A DNA stretch of 34,899 bases from assembly GCA_905234665.1 (NCBI GenBank), contig CAJOIV010000019.1, positions 1 to 34,899 on the forward strand. The letters are read 5' to 3'. This DNA comes from an uncultured Bacteroidales bacterium (GTDB lineage Bacteria > Bacteroidota > Bacteroidia > Bacteroidales > P3). Below are positions 1 to 8,600 of the stretch, one piece after another; position 1 is the first letter of the stretch, and each line of letters starts with the position of its first letter. The notes below the pieces were generated by a model. That model made no database searches. It worked only from the letters and a program-made list of their open reading frames with translations, and had not been told where the DNA came from. Both the position numbers and the translations under genes were made by a program.

Positions 1-946
1 GGATGTTGGGGAAGACGAGCCGGAGCTGTGCGAGTGCGTCGACCACGTCCTCCTCGTCGGTGAGGGTGATGTGCATATAGTCGTCCCGGGGCTCGTCGTC
101 GCGCAGACGGAGGGCGGCGATGTGGGCAAAGGTGTCACGGATTTCGCGCATGTCGCGCAGGGGTTGCAGGCGGCGGGTGTCGATGTCCACCTGCCCTTTG
201 GGGCCGAGGGTGACGAAGGTGACGCTCTTGTGCTGTGCGGCCTCGGCGAAGGAGTATTTGAGGGGCGAGCCGCAGTAGCGCACGGTGTCGCGCCCCACAT
301 GCTGGGGCCCGTGGATGTGGCCGAGGGCCACGTAGTCGAAAGGCTCGAAGACCTCGACATCCACATTGTCCAATCCGCCGACACTCAATTCCTCCGACCC
401 GGCCGCCGTGGCGCCGGTGACGAACTGGTGGGCCACCAGGACGTTGCGCTGCTGCGGGTCTATCTCCATGTGGCTGATGGCCACGCGGAGGGCGTCGGTG
501 TAGGTGGCAATCTCCTCGTCGGGGAAGGCCTGGCGCACATGCACGGGCTTGACGAAGGGCAGCAGGAAGAAATGCACGGGGCCGTGGCTGTCGTGGAGCA
601 CGACGGACAGGGCGTGGCCGTCGTAGGGAGGTGCGAGGTGGATGCCGGAGGGCGCGAGGAGGCGCGAGGCAAAGGAGAGACGCTCGGTGGAGTCGTGGTT
701 GCCGCCGACGATGAGGACAGGCACCGGCAGCGCCGCCAGGCGGCAGAGGAAGTCGTCCATCAGCTGCACAGCCTCGGCGGAGGGCACGGCCTTGTCGTAG
801 ACATCGCCCGCGATGACCACGGCGTCGGGGCGCCCGCTGGCGGCGAGGCCGACAATCTGGTCGAGGATAAAGGCTTGGTCCTCGAGCATGGAGAACTCGT
901 TCACCCGTTTGCCAAGGTGCAGGTCGGAGAGGTGCATCAGTTTCAT
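1..946 (-). CDS. sbcD: Exonuclease SbcD (Mre11-type nuclease subunit), 3' end beyond window
   Basis: SbcD is the metallophosphoesterase subunit of the SbcCD nuclease, which with the SbcC ATPase opens DNA hairpins and blocked double-strand ends. My translation of the minus strand starts MKLMHLSDLHLGKR and shows the family's metal-binding motifs in order: DLHLG (residues 8-12), GDVYDK (47-52), GGNHDS (81-86) and further on GHIHGPQ. About 315 residues are visible and the frame is still open at base 1, so the C-terminus lies outside; sbcC would be expected just beyond. The start at 946 is chosen because AGAAGG lies shortly upstream and the family begins with this M-x-L/I-x-H-x-S-D pattern. A second ATG (codon 4) is less likely. 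The downstream side of the neighbouring toxin-antitoxin islet abuts this gene's 5' end. Confidence 0.93.
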   Translation of the reverse strand, partial: MKLMHLSDLHLGKRVNEFSMLEDQAFILDQIVGLAASGRPDAVVIAGDVYDKAVPSAEAVQLMDDFLCRLAALPVPVLIVGGNHDSTERLSFASRLLAPSGIHLAPPYDGHALSVVLHDSHGPVHFFLLPFVKPVHVRQAFPDEEIATYTDALRVAISHMEIDPQQRNVLVAHQFVTGATAAGSEELSVGGLDNVDVEVFEPFDYVALGHIHGPQHVGRDTVRYCGSPLKYSFAEAAQHKSVTFVTLGPKGQVDIDTRRLQPLRDMREIRDTFAHIAALRLRDDEPRDDYMHITLTDEEDVVDALAQLRLVFPNI

Positions 947-996
947 GCCTTCTATAACGCCGCCCGGCGGGAATTATTGTCCCTGGAATGGTGCGG

Positions 997-1063
997 CAGG
1001 CAAAAACAATGTTTTCGGCAGGTGCTGCTTCGCATGCAAGGTTGAAAACATTGCGTTTGCCTG
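997..1063. repeat. Imperfect inverted repeat (hairpin 1)
   Basis: Two 20-base arms (997-1016 and 1044-1063) match at 18 of 20 positions as reverse complements, separated by a 27-base loop. The arms contain the core AACAATGTTTTC / GAAAACATTG. It lies between sbcD and the AbiE islet and is followed directly by a second hairpin. Function unknown. Confidence 0.6.
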
Positions 1064-1085
1064 TCTCTGGCTGCCGGTGGCACTC

Positions 1086-1157
1086 GCAGCAAAGCCCCTT
1101 CTTTTTTCATCTGTGTTTGCAAGCAAACAAGGCTGAAAAAAGAAGAGCCTTCGCTGC
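1086..1157. repeat. Imperfect inverted repeat (hairpin 2)
   Basis: Two 24-base arms (1086-1109 and 1134-1157) match at 21 of 24 positions. The loop itself holds a small hairpin, TGTTTGC-AA-GCAAACA, around 1113-1128. There is no U-run after it, so it is not a textbook terminator. Together with hairpin 1 it forms a 160-base structured block. Confidence 0.6.
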
Positions 1158-1177
1158 CCAAGACAAAAAGGCGGGAT

Positions 1178-1324
1178 AGCAAATATATTGTCGTCCGCGA
1201 CCCCGACGACATGTTTGACATTAACGACACCATCCCAACCGACACCGTGCCGCAGGAGTATATGCTCTCGTGGCAGAAGTTCATCTACGCGGCGTTTCGT
1301 TGCGACCAGCACAATGACGTGCCT
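1178..1324 (+). pseudogene. Possible gene remnant with native-like codon use
   Basis: The plus strand reads SKYIVVRDPDDMFDIND, continuing through QEYMLSWQKFIYAAFRC to about base 1324. Third codon positions here are mostly G or C, as in the neighbouring housekeeping genes, and the peptide looks natural. There is no convincing start upstream, only the two hairpins, and past about 1325 the frame runs into the antisense of the AbiEii toxin. I infer a fragment of a gene cut by the toxin-antitoxin islet. I do not recognise the family. It could also be a chance open frame. Confidence 0.25.
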
Positions 1325-1333
1325 TTACCACAT

Positions 1334-2344
1334 TTATTGTCTCCCCATCCTCCGGAACCGCACCCGCAGTTCTTTCATCCTTCCTATCAACTCGTCGAAG
1401 GGAAGGGCGTTGCCATAGATGAACGACTCCTTCATGCTGTCGTAATCGCGGCTCCAGTCGGCCAGCACAGCCTCGGGTGGCACGAAGTCTATCAGCTCGG
1501 GCGAATGCTTCCCGTAGTCCACATATTTCAGCACGTAATACGTCTCACGATGCTTCACAATCTCGTCATACAAGCCCCTGTCGGCAAGTGCGGCCCGTCC
1601 ATACTCCGTGTCCATCAGCCGATCCAGGTCATACAGATGACGGCTCATCCTCACATGCCTGGGATTGTTTTTCTGGAACTCTTCGTTCAGCAGGAACGCC
1701 TTCTCCAGAAACGTCCTCGTGGGCACCGCCGTCCTGATGGCACAAGCCGTACCTTCATCCTCTTCCGCATAATGGTTGCTGATGAGCGACTTGATTTCCT
1801 TCACCTCGCTCGGTTCCGACATCGAAAGACAGCTGATTTCCACCTTCACCCTTGGCGGAATATAGCCAATCCGCTCCTCGCACACAGGCTCATACCACAC
1901 CAGCAGACACGACGGGTCTTTGTCCGAGTCAATCGGACTCCCATCCTGCTTCGTGGTCACATTCTCTATCCGGTAGCCCCTCACGCCCAGCTCCTTCAAC
2001 TTGGAGTCCAGCTGTAGCGACAGACTGTCCATAATGTACCGACGGGCCGTCTTGCGCAGCTTTTCGCGTTGGTTCTTGTTGGTTCCATTGATGCCAAAGA
2101 AGCCGTGGTCCAACGCCAAGTCCACGTCCTCACTCAGCCGGTCAATCAGATGCCATCCCTTGCTGAGCGAAGTGCCGCCCTTGAAGAGCAATGCCGATGC
2201 CGCTTCGGTCATAAACAGCGCCTTCAGCACTGCGGTCACCCACCAGTCTTTCTCGATGGCAGGCTGCGGCAACTGTTCCTTCAGCCCGGTCTGCTGCAGC
2301 ATCACATTCCTCTCTTCAACAGAATAGTCCTGCCAGATACTCAT
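1334..2344 (-). CDS. AbiEii-like nucleotidyltransferase toxin (type IV toxin-antitoxin)
   Basis: AbiEii toxins are DNA polymerase beta-fold nucleotidyltransferases that stop growth in phage-infected cells; some relatives modify tRNA acceptor ends. In this 336-residue protein the family motifs are visible: GGTSLSKG (56-63), SEDVDLAL with the paired aspartates (71-78), KVEI (167-170) and TFLEK followed by RHLYDLDRL (211-243). The start at 2344 is preferred over an ATG at 2383 because it gives an ATGA overlap with the stop of the upstream antitoxin gene, typical of translational coupling. Family and gene order support a type IV module; activity against phage is inference. The gene ends against a probable gene remnant. 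Confidence 0.85.
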   Translation of the reverse strand: MSIWQDYSVEERNVMLQQTGLKEQLPQPAIEKDWWVTAVLKALFMTEAASALLFKGGTSLSKGWHLIDRLSEDVDLALDHGFFGINGTNKNQREKLRKTARRYIMDSLSLQLDSKLKELGVRGYRIENVTTKQDGSPIDSDKDPSCLLVWYEPVCEERIGYIPPRVKVEISCLSMSEPSEVKEIKSLISNHYAEEDEGTACAIRTAVPTRTFLEKAFLLNEEFQKNNPRHVRMSRHLYDLDRLMDTEYGRAALADRGLYDEIVKHRETYYVLKYVDYGKHSPELIDFVPPEAVLADWSRDYDSMKESFIYGNALPFDELIGRMKELRVRFRRMGRQ

Positions 2345-2943
2345 ATTTCCGATTTTAGTTGTTTTATCACCTTTTGCATCCATACCGGCATAAGTCTCAG
2401 GTCATGCTCAAACGTCTCGTCCTCGGAATGCTCCCCGAGCAGCTTTTTCACCATGCCAGCCTGCTCCGCTGTCAGCCCATCCTTGCCCAACGACTTCAAT
2501 GCCTGTGCCAGCAGAGCCATCAGTTCGCCCTGAAATTCAAACGTCTTGGGTACCGACCGTTTCAGTTTCACCTTGACGCCGCCCACCTCCAAATCCCTTG
2601 CCGACCCGCTGGTCAGATACACTTGTCGCATGGGCACCTGCGTCGATAGTCCCAGCTGGTTCAGCACCGCATTGCCGCTGGGCAGTATGCGTGCATTGTC
2701 GCGCCTCGCCACAGCCTGCAGCACCTTGTCGACCGAAGGCAGCAACGGGCCGAATTTGGTCATCACCGGTTTGTAGTAGATACCTTTCGACAGCTTGATG
2801 AACGACCCCTCCTTGCATTTCCTTGCCAAGATGCGGCAGGCGAACGCCACGTCATATTCAGGATAATCCGACAGGAAAACCAACTCTCCCACCGGCAGCT
2901 CATCCAGCTTGTAACTCAGACTGTTCTCTTTCAATATAGGCAT
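2341..2943 (-). CDS. DUF6088/AbiEi-like antitoxin and repressor
   Basis: This 200-residue protein is the likely antitoxin of the AbiEii-like toxin that follows with a four-base overlap. Residues 20-60 form a winged-helix-like segment ending in FIKLSKGIYYKP, the wing signature of AbiEi/DUF6088 proteins; the rest is the usual alpha/beta domain. Proteins of this family bind inverted repeats in their own promoter and neutralise the toxin without forming a stable complex. A TATCTTTG promoter element lies 24 bases upstream of the start and a 29-base near-palindrome lies beyond it, which fits autoregulation. Start is the first ATG of the frame; there is no strong Shine-Dalgarno, as is usual in this phylum. 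Confidence 0.8.
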   Translation of the reverse strand: MPILKENSLSYKLDELPVGELVFLSDYPEYDVAFACRILARKCKEGSFIKLSKGIYYKPVMTKFGPLLPSVDKVLQAVARRDNARILPSGNAVLNQLGLSTQVPMRQVYLTSGSARDLEVGGVKVKLKRSVPKTFEFQGELMALLAQALKSLGKDGLTAEQAGMVKKLLGEHSEDETFEHDLRLMPVWMQKVIKQLKSEI

Positions 2944-2966
2944 ATCAGATGCACTTTTTTCGGGTG

Positions 2967-2974
2967 CAAAGATA
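2967..2974 (-). promoter_or_regulatory. -7 element (TATCTTTG) of the AbiE-like operon
   Basis: TATCTTTG on the minus strand matches the Bacteroidota -7 consensus TAnnTTTG. It is 24 bases from the antitoxin start. No clear TTTG -33 element is seen at the expected spacing, which would suit a regulated promoter. Confidence 0.6.
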
Positions 2975-3001
2975 CGACTTTTTCTCTAATTGGCCGCCAG
3001 G

Positions 3002-3030
3002 AGTCAAAAATATTTGCAAAGTTTTTGACT
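3002..3030. promoter_or_regulatory. Near-palindrome, candidate AbiEi operator
   Basis: Two perfect 9-base arms, AGTCAAAAA (3002-3010) and TTTTTGACT (3022-3030), enclose a central palindrome TTTGCAAA (3013-3020). The site starts 28 bases upstream of the -7 element of the antitoxin gene. AbiEi-type antitoxins are known to repress from inverted repeats near their promoter; assigning this one is inference. Confidence 0.5.
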
Positions 3031-3128
3031 TTTCGCATCAATCGGGTTGCACTTGGTAGTTGAATCTACGGTGGCATGAGGAGTGAGCCAAGACACAATA
3101 TTTTCCCCCGAGTGCCGTTATATGGGCA

Positions 3129-4184
3129 ATGGAAGTACACGACAACAATACCATGGACGTGATGCTCCTGCTGCTGAAGGCCTCGCTGCAGGAGGCGGAG
3201 CCTTGCCTGGAGCAGGATGCCGACTGGCAGGAACTCTTCGCCGTGGCGCGGCAGCACGGGGTGGTGACGCTGCTCTACGATGCCATCCTGCGCCTTCCGC
3301 CGGAGCGGCAGCCGCAGGGCGACATGGCCCTCAGCTGGGCCCTGTCGGCCGAGCGCACGCGCCACCATTTCGCCCACCAGGCCGAGGTGCTGCATACATT
3401 GGCGCAACGGTCGAAAGAGGCCGGACTGCCCATGCTGGTGCTCAAGGGCATGGACCTGGCGCGTCTCTATCCCGTGCCCGACTCGCGGGCCTGCGGCGAC
3501 ATCGATGTATACTTCTTCGAACGCTACGCCGAGGGCAATGCCCTGCTGGGCGATGCCAGCGCAACCCTCGACGGGAAACACTCGGAGGTGAGGGTCGACG
3601 GCGTGCCGGTGGAGAACCACCTCACCTTCCTCGACCAGGACTACCGCAGCCAGCGTCGCGCGGAACAATATATTGTCTCGACCCTCCCGCAGGCCACGCC
3701 GGACACGGAAGGCGTCTACCATCTTGCGCCGATGGGGGCGATGGTCTACCTGTTGATGCACACCGTCAGCCACCTCACGGGCAAGTATAAGATGCCGCTG
3801 CGCAACGTGCTGGACTGGGGCCTTTTCCTCGACGCCCACCGTGCGGAGCTGCCGCCCCGCGAGTGCCGTCAGGTGGTGCGGCGGCTGGGGATGTCCGACG
3901 CCTTCGCGGCCTTGACCTCGCTGGCCATCGATTTCACGGGCCGCGACCTGCAGCAATATGTCGCGCGCAGGGTGGACCCCGACGGCCTTGGCCGCCTCCG
4001 CAGTCTGATATTGAAGAAAGATTATCTGCCCCATGTGCCTGAGGAACTCCCGTTCTTCGACCAGCTGACCCTCCGCATCCAACGCTATCGCAGCCGCCAC
4101 TGGCTTTACCGCTACCTCCCTGCCAGTCGCGCCGAGCGCATAGAAAACACCCTCCGCCAGCAGTGGCGAAGGGTGGTAAGGTAG
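3129..4184 (+). CDS. Nucleotidyltransferase-family protein (PF14907-like)
   Basis: The 351-residue protein shows the signature of the NTP_transf_5 (PF14907) family: VLKGMDLARLY (104-114) followed by an arginine and CGDIDVYF (122-129), where the two aspartates would bind metal. The rest is mostly helical and ends in an arginine-rich tail. Family members are often found in polysaccharide or peptide-modification loci, but here the gene stands alone, so the substrate is unknown. An ATG at 3153 (MDVMLLLL) is an equally possible start; neither has a clear ribosome site. The gene is GC-rich like the chromosome and unlike an imported gene. It lies beside, but divergent from, another nucleotidyltransferase (the AbiEii-like toxin); I see no evidence that they act together. 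Confidence 0.7.
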   Translation: MEVHDNNTMDVMLLLLKASLQEAEPCLEQDADWQELFAVARQHGVVTLLYDAILRLPPERQPQGDMALSWALSAERTRHHFAHQAEVLHTLAQRSKEAGLPMLVLKGMDLARLYPVPDSRACGDIDVYFFERYAEGNALLGDASATLDGKHSEVRVDGVPVENHLTFLDQDYRSQRRAEQYIVSTLPQATPDTEGVYHLAPMGAMVYLLMHTVSHLTGKYKMPLRNVLDWGLFLDAHRAELPPRECRQVVRRLGMSDAFAALTSLAIDFTGRDLQQYVARRVDPDGLGRLRSLILKKDYLPHVPEELPFFDQLTLRIQRYRSRHWLYRYLPASRAERIENTLRQQWRRVVR

Positions 4185-4241
4185 TTGGCCGGAGAAGTCC
4201 GTTCCTTCCTGAAGCAGGCTGTCAGGGACTTCGGCGTTATT

Positions 4242-5315
4242 TTACGGCAGTTCGGTGCAGAAACTTGTGAAGTCGCTGGCGGTCAGGAAATGGAAGAAGA
4301 CGGTGGTAATGAGGTTACGGGTAGTGTTGAGGTAACCCATCTTGCTATAGACGTAGTGCTTCACGGGACCGCCGACACCATTGTTGAACCGCGCGGTGAA
4401 GAAAATCTCGATATTGGCCTGCCTGGAGGGCATGGTGATGATGGGCAGGAAGCCGATGGACTGCTCGTTGACCGTGGAGGGGTTGGACGAGTTGCCGGGC
4501 TTGGGGTTCATGCCGATTGCATCGGGGAAAGTGAAGCAGATATTGTTGGGACCACCCGCGTTGAGGATGAGCAGGGGAGCCGATGTGCTGGGAGTCGAAA
4601 CGTAGGGGTTGGAGATGTATCCCGAGCCAGAAAGCGGGTGTCCGGGGGTGGTAATGCGTAAAGAGTCGAAGATGATGACGGGGTAGCCGGTAGCGGCAGT
4701 GGCACTGGGGTCGATGGCTTTGGCAAAGTCTCTGTGGTAGCGCAGCTTGATGGCAAGCATGGCAATGGTGTTGTGGAAAATCAGAGAGTCCTCAATGGAA
4801 GAGGCCGTGGTGTAGGCAGTGGTCGGGATGATGCGGCCGTCGACGGGTGCATTGATGAGCACATTGGCGGAGAAGGTGTACTCGTTGTAGTCGATGGCAT
4901 GCACGCGGCGAGGGATGAAAACCGTGGGGTTCTCGTAGTTGGCGATGCTGCTGGTGAAGGCGGATTTGGGATAGAGGCCTTTGTATATGCCGGTGCTGTT
5001 GGTGTCCACCCAGATGTGGGCCCAGGAGCTGGCCGTGTCGGTCTCGTCGTCGCCACCACCGTTGTAGGGGAACACGGCATAGGGGTTGCCGTTGACATAG
5101 ACGGAGTCCTCGTTGTCGAAGAAGCAGACGTTGTAGAAAACATTGAAAGTGTACTTGCTGTCGCTGCGGGGGGCGTTGTAGCCGGCGGTAAGGAGTATCT
5201 TCCCGTCCTTGATGATGGGACCCTGCTGTTCAATCTGTTCATTCTTGTCGCATCCCGAGAAAAGGAAGGCGAGCAGGGCAGTACCTATGAAGAGGTGTTT
5301 GCTATGGAGTTTCAT
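4242..5315 (-). CDS. Fimbrillin-like lipoprotein
   Basis: A 358-residue lipoprotein: residues 1-22 form a signal peptide ending in the lipobox LFSGC, followed by DKNEQ. The body resembles Bacteroidales fimbrillin/Mfa-like proteins: a beta-rich chain with an YKGLYPKSAF segment, a HNTIAMLAIKL strand and a C-terminal aromatic strand VFFHFL. Such proteins are exported, lipidated and assembled into or anchored to surface fimbriae. The start at 5315 is chosen because it begins the signal peptide; an upstream ATG in the same frame (5363) lies inside the preceding small gene. The 41-residue peptide gene ends 19 bases upstream on the same strand, so the two are probably one operon. Family assignment is by pattern only and could be wrong. 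Confidence 0.5.
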   Translation of the reverse strand: MKLHSKHLFIGTALLAFLFSGCDKNEQIEQQGPIIKDGKILLTAGYNAPRSDSKYTFNVFYNVCFFDNEDSVYVNGNPYAVFPYNGGGDDETDTASSWAHIWVDTNSTGIYKGLYPKSAFTSSIANYENPTVFIPRRVHAIDYNEYTFSANVLINAPVDGRIIPTTAYTTASSIEDSLIFHNTIAMLAIKLRYHRDFAKAIDPSATAATGYPVIIFDSLRITTPGHPLSGSGYISNPYVSTPSTSAPLLILNAGGPNNICFTFPDAIGMNPKPGNSSNPSTVNEQSIGFLPIITMPSRQANIEIFFTARFNNGVGGPVKHYVYSKMGYLNTTRNLITTVFFHFLTASDFTSFCTELP

Positions 5316-5334
5316 GTCGTTTGTGTGTTTTTCG

Positions 5335-5460
5335 TTACCAAGTGATTGTTCCGTCGTATTCAAAGCCTTCGATGTGGCCGCTGGTTTCGAAGCCGTCCTC
5401 GACGGCGATGAGCTTGATTTCCACGGTGGGTTTTTTGTAGATTTCCTTTTTTTTGTCCAT
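5335..5460 (-). CDS. 41-residue peptide upstream of fimbrillin-like lipoprotein
   Basis: A short frame starts MDKKKEIYKKPTVEIKL, continues through an acidic stretch VEDGFETSG and ends in EGFEYDGTITW before TAA. The pattern of a basic N-terminus with YxKP, a hydrophobic/charged middle and a Gly/Asp-rich aromatic tail is seen in many small Bacteroidales proteins encoded ahead of surface lipoprotein genes; I know no function. There is no signal peptide. It is transcribed with the lipoprotein: a TATCTTTG promoter element lies about 110 bases upstream of the ATG. It might be a leader peptide controlling the next gene, a structural minor peptide, or a peptide precursor. Confidence 0.55.
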   Translation of the reverse strand: MDKKKEIYKKPTVEIKLIAVEDGFETSGHIEGFEYDGTITW

Positions 5461-5570
5461 CTCTGGAATGAGTTTGGTGTTTATCGATTAATGGATGTTC
5501 CTGTATAATCGCCTGGAACCTTGGGCGTTTGCACGTTGTTCAAGGCATGCTTGGCGGATGGGAGAACATG

Positions 5571-5578
5571 CAAAGATA
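5571..5578 (-). promoter_or_regulatory. -7 element (TATCTTTG) for the peptide-lipoprotein operon
   Basis: TATCTTTG on the minus strand. It forms one arm of an inverted repeat with the mfd promoter (arms about 5570-5588 and 5599-5617, each including ATGTATCTTTGC). A TTTC sequence sits about where the -33 TTTG would be. It implies a leader of roughly 105 bases before the peptide gene. Confidence 0.65.
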
Positions 5579-5608
5579 CATTTTTTTTCTGATATGGAAA
5601 GAAAAATG

Positions 5609-5616
5609 TATCTTTG
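5609..5616 (+). promoter_or_regulatory. -7 element (TATCTTTG) for mfd
   Basis: TATCTTTG on the plus strand, 34 bases before the mfd start, with TTTC 19 bases upstream in place of the -33 TTTG. It is the mirror arm of the divergent promoter at 5571-5578. Confidence 0.7.
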
Positions 5617-5650
5617 CACCCCAATTTCATGACTCTCGTTACACCTAAGC

Positions 5651-8600
5651 ATGCTACTTACCGATATATACAAAGACTCACGCCTGACGCGGGAACTCGT
5701 GGAACTGCTGCAGAAGGGTTCTGACCGCATCCATGTGGACGGCATGACGGGCACGCTGCCCGCCGTGGCGGGGGCCTGTGTGGCCCTGCGGCGTCCCGAC
5801 TGCGGACAGCTCTTCATTGCAGCCAGCAAGGAAGAGGCCTACTATCTTCTCAACGACCTGGAGAACCTGCTGGAAGAGGCCGATGCCGACATCGAACAGA
5901 AGCGCGTGCTGCTTTTCCCCACCACCTACCGCAGCCAGCGCAGCCGCAAAGACGACGGCGGCGGCCTGTTCGAGACCGACAATGCCAACGTCATGCAGCG
6001 CAGCGAGGTGGTGAAGCAGCTGGCCGCCGGCCGCCGCCTCACGGTGGTGAGCTACCCTGAAGCCCTGTATGAGAAGGTGATGTCGAAACGCACCCTGACG
6101 CGCAACACCCTCCGCATAGCCAAAGGAGCCAAGGTCGATATGGACTTCATCGTCGAGACCCTCCAGGAGTACGACTTCGACCGTGTCGACTTTGTCGTGG
6201 AGCCCGGCCAGTACGCCGTGCGCGGCGGCATCGTGGATGTCTACTCCTACGCCAACGAGTACCCCTTCCGCATCGAGTTCTTCGACGACGAGGTCGACTC
6301 GCTCCGCACCTTCGACCCCGTGAGCCAGCTGTCGGTCAAACAACTGGACCAGATCAGCGTGCTGCCCAACATGGAGCGTCGGGCGCAGGATGTGGTGACT
6401 GTCGAGGAGCGGGTCTCGCTGCTGACCTATTTCGGGAGCAACGACAGCGTCTGGCTGCAGAGCCTGATGTTCATCGCCGAGAGCGTTGAGACGCTGTTTG
6501 CCAAGGCCGGCCGCGACGAGAGCCACTACTGTTCGGCCAACGACTTCCTGCGTCAGCTGCTGAACTGCCGCATTGTGGAGTACGGCAACAGCAAATACTT
6601 CCAGCAGAGCGACGAAGTCGGGGTGCACTCCGAGCCGCAGCCCCCCTTCAACAAGCGCTTCGAGCTGCTGCTGAGCACCCTGGGCGGATACACCGAGCAG
6701 GGATACCAGATACTCATCACCGTGGCCAACGACTCGCAGGAACGACGTCTGGAGAAAATATTCGCCGAGGCCGGCGCCCTGCAGACCCGCCCCGTGGCGG
6801 TGTTCCTCTACACGTCGCTGAACCACGGCTTCGTGGACCACGACGAGAAAGTGGTCTGCTTCACCGACCACGAGATATTCGAGCGATACCACAAGTATAC
6901 CGTCCGCGACATGCGCGACGCCCACAACGCCCTCACGCTGAAAGACCTCTTCGAGTTGAAGCCCGGCGACTACGTCACACACATCGACTACGGCGTGGGC
7001 CGGTTCAGCGGGTTGGAGAAGATAACCACCAACGGACGCACACAGGAGGTCATCCGCCTCATGTACAAGAACAACGACACCCTGTACATCAGCATCCACG
7101 GCCTCCATAAAATCAGCCGCTATGTGGGCAAGGAGGGTACCCAGCCCACCCTCAACCGTCTCGGAAGCAACACGTGGCAGGTGTTGAAGCAGAAGACCAA
7201 GAAGCAGGTAAAAGACATAGCCAAAGACCTCATCGCCCTCTACGCCAAGCGCAAGGCCTCGCAGGGGTTCGCCTTCAGCGCCGACAATTACCTGCAGGAG
7301 CAGTTGGAAGCCTCTTTCTTCTACGAAGACACCCCCGACCAGCTGAAGGCCACGCAGGACGTGAAACGCGATATGGAGTCGCAGGCCCCCATGGACCGTC
7401 TGGTGTGCGGCGACGTGGGATTCGGCAAGACCGAGGTGGCCATCCGTGCCGCCTTCAAGGCCTGCTGCGACTCGAAGCAGGTGGCGGTGCTGGTGCCCAA
7501 CACCATCCTCGCCTTCCAGCACTACAACACCTTCACCGAACGTCTGAAGGGGATGCCCGTGCGGGTGGACTACCTCAACCGCTTCCGTACCACCAAGGAC
7601 AAGAACCGCATCTACAAAGAGGTGGAAGAGGGCAAGATAGACATACTGATAGGCACCCATGCCATCACCAACAAGAACCTCAAGTTCAAAGACCTCGGGC
7701 TGCTTATCATCGACGAGGAGCAGAAGTTCGGCGTCAGCGTCAAGGAGAAACTGCGCGAGATGAAAGTCAACGTCGACTGCCTGACCCTCACCGCCACGCC
7801 CATTCCGCGCACGCTGCAGTTCTCCCTCATGGGGGCGCGCGACCTGAGCGTCATCCACACCCCTCCCCCCAACCGGCAACCCATACAGACAGAGCTCTGC
7901 ACCTTCGACGAAGAGGTGATCCGCGACGCCATCCGTTTCGAGATGTCGCGCGGCGGACAGACCTTCTTCATCTCCAACAGGGTAGAGAACCTGCCCGAGA
8001 TGGCCGGCATGGTGTCGCGCCTGGTGCCCGACGCGCGCCTCGGCATCGCCCACGGCCAGATGGACGGCAAGCAGGTGGAAGAGACCATGATGCAGTTCCT
8101 CGCGGGCGACCTGGACGTGCTGGTGGCCACCGCCATCATCGAGAACGGCCTGGATATCCCCAACGCCAATACAATGATAATAAACAACGCCCAGCAGTTC
8201 GGACTGAGCGACCTGCACCAGATGCGCGGCCGCGTGGGACGCTCGAACAAGAAGGCCTTCTGCTACATGATTGTGCCCTCCTACAGCGTCCTCACCGACG
8301 AGGCGCAGAAACGCCTCCGTGCCATCGAGGAGTTCAGCAACATCGGCAGTGGACTCAATATCGCCATGCGTGACCTGGACATCCGCGGCGCGGGCAATAT
8401 CCTCGGCGCCGAACAGAGCGGCTTCATCAGCGACATAGGGTACGATATGTACCACAAGATACTCAACGAAGCCATCGAGGAACTGAAAGAGACGGAGTTC
8501 AAAGACCTCTTCCGTCAAGAGGTGGAGGAGAGCAAGGAGTATGTCAAGGAGTGCGCCATCGAGACCGACCTTGAGGTGCTGCTTCCCGACGACTACGTGA

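Noticed and set aside
71..1045. Long plus-strand frame over sbcD
   Set aside because: It is the antisense shadow of sbcD, whose metal motifs are clear.
2345..2383. Upstream ATG for the AbiEii-like toxin at 2383
   Set aside because: The ATGA overlap at 2341-2344 is the normal arrangement, and the extra residues would lie inside the antitoxin gene.
4189..4234. Possible terminator between the nucleotidyltransferase gene and the fimbrillin-like gene
   Set aside because: Only a 7-base stem (GAAGTCC/GGACTTC) with a loop of about 25 bases and a weak T-run; too poor to call.
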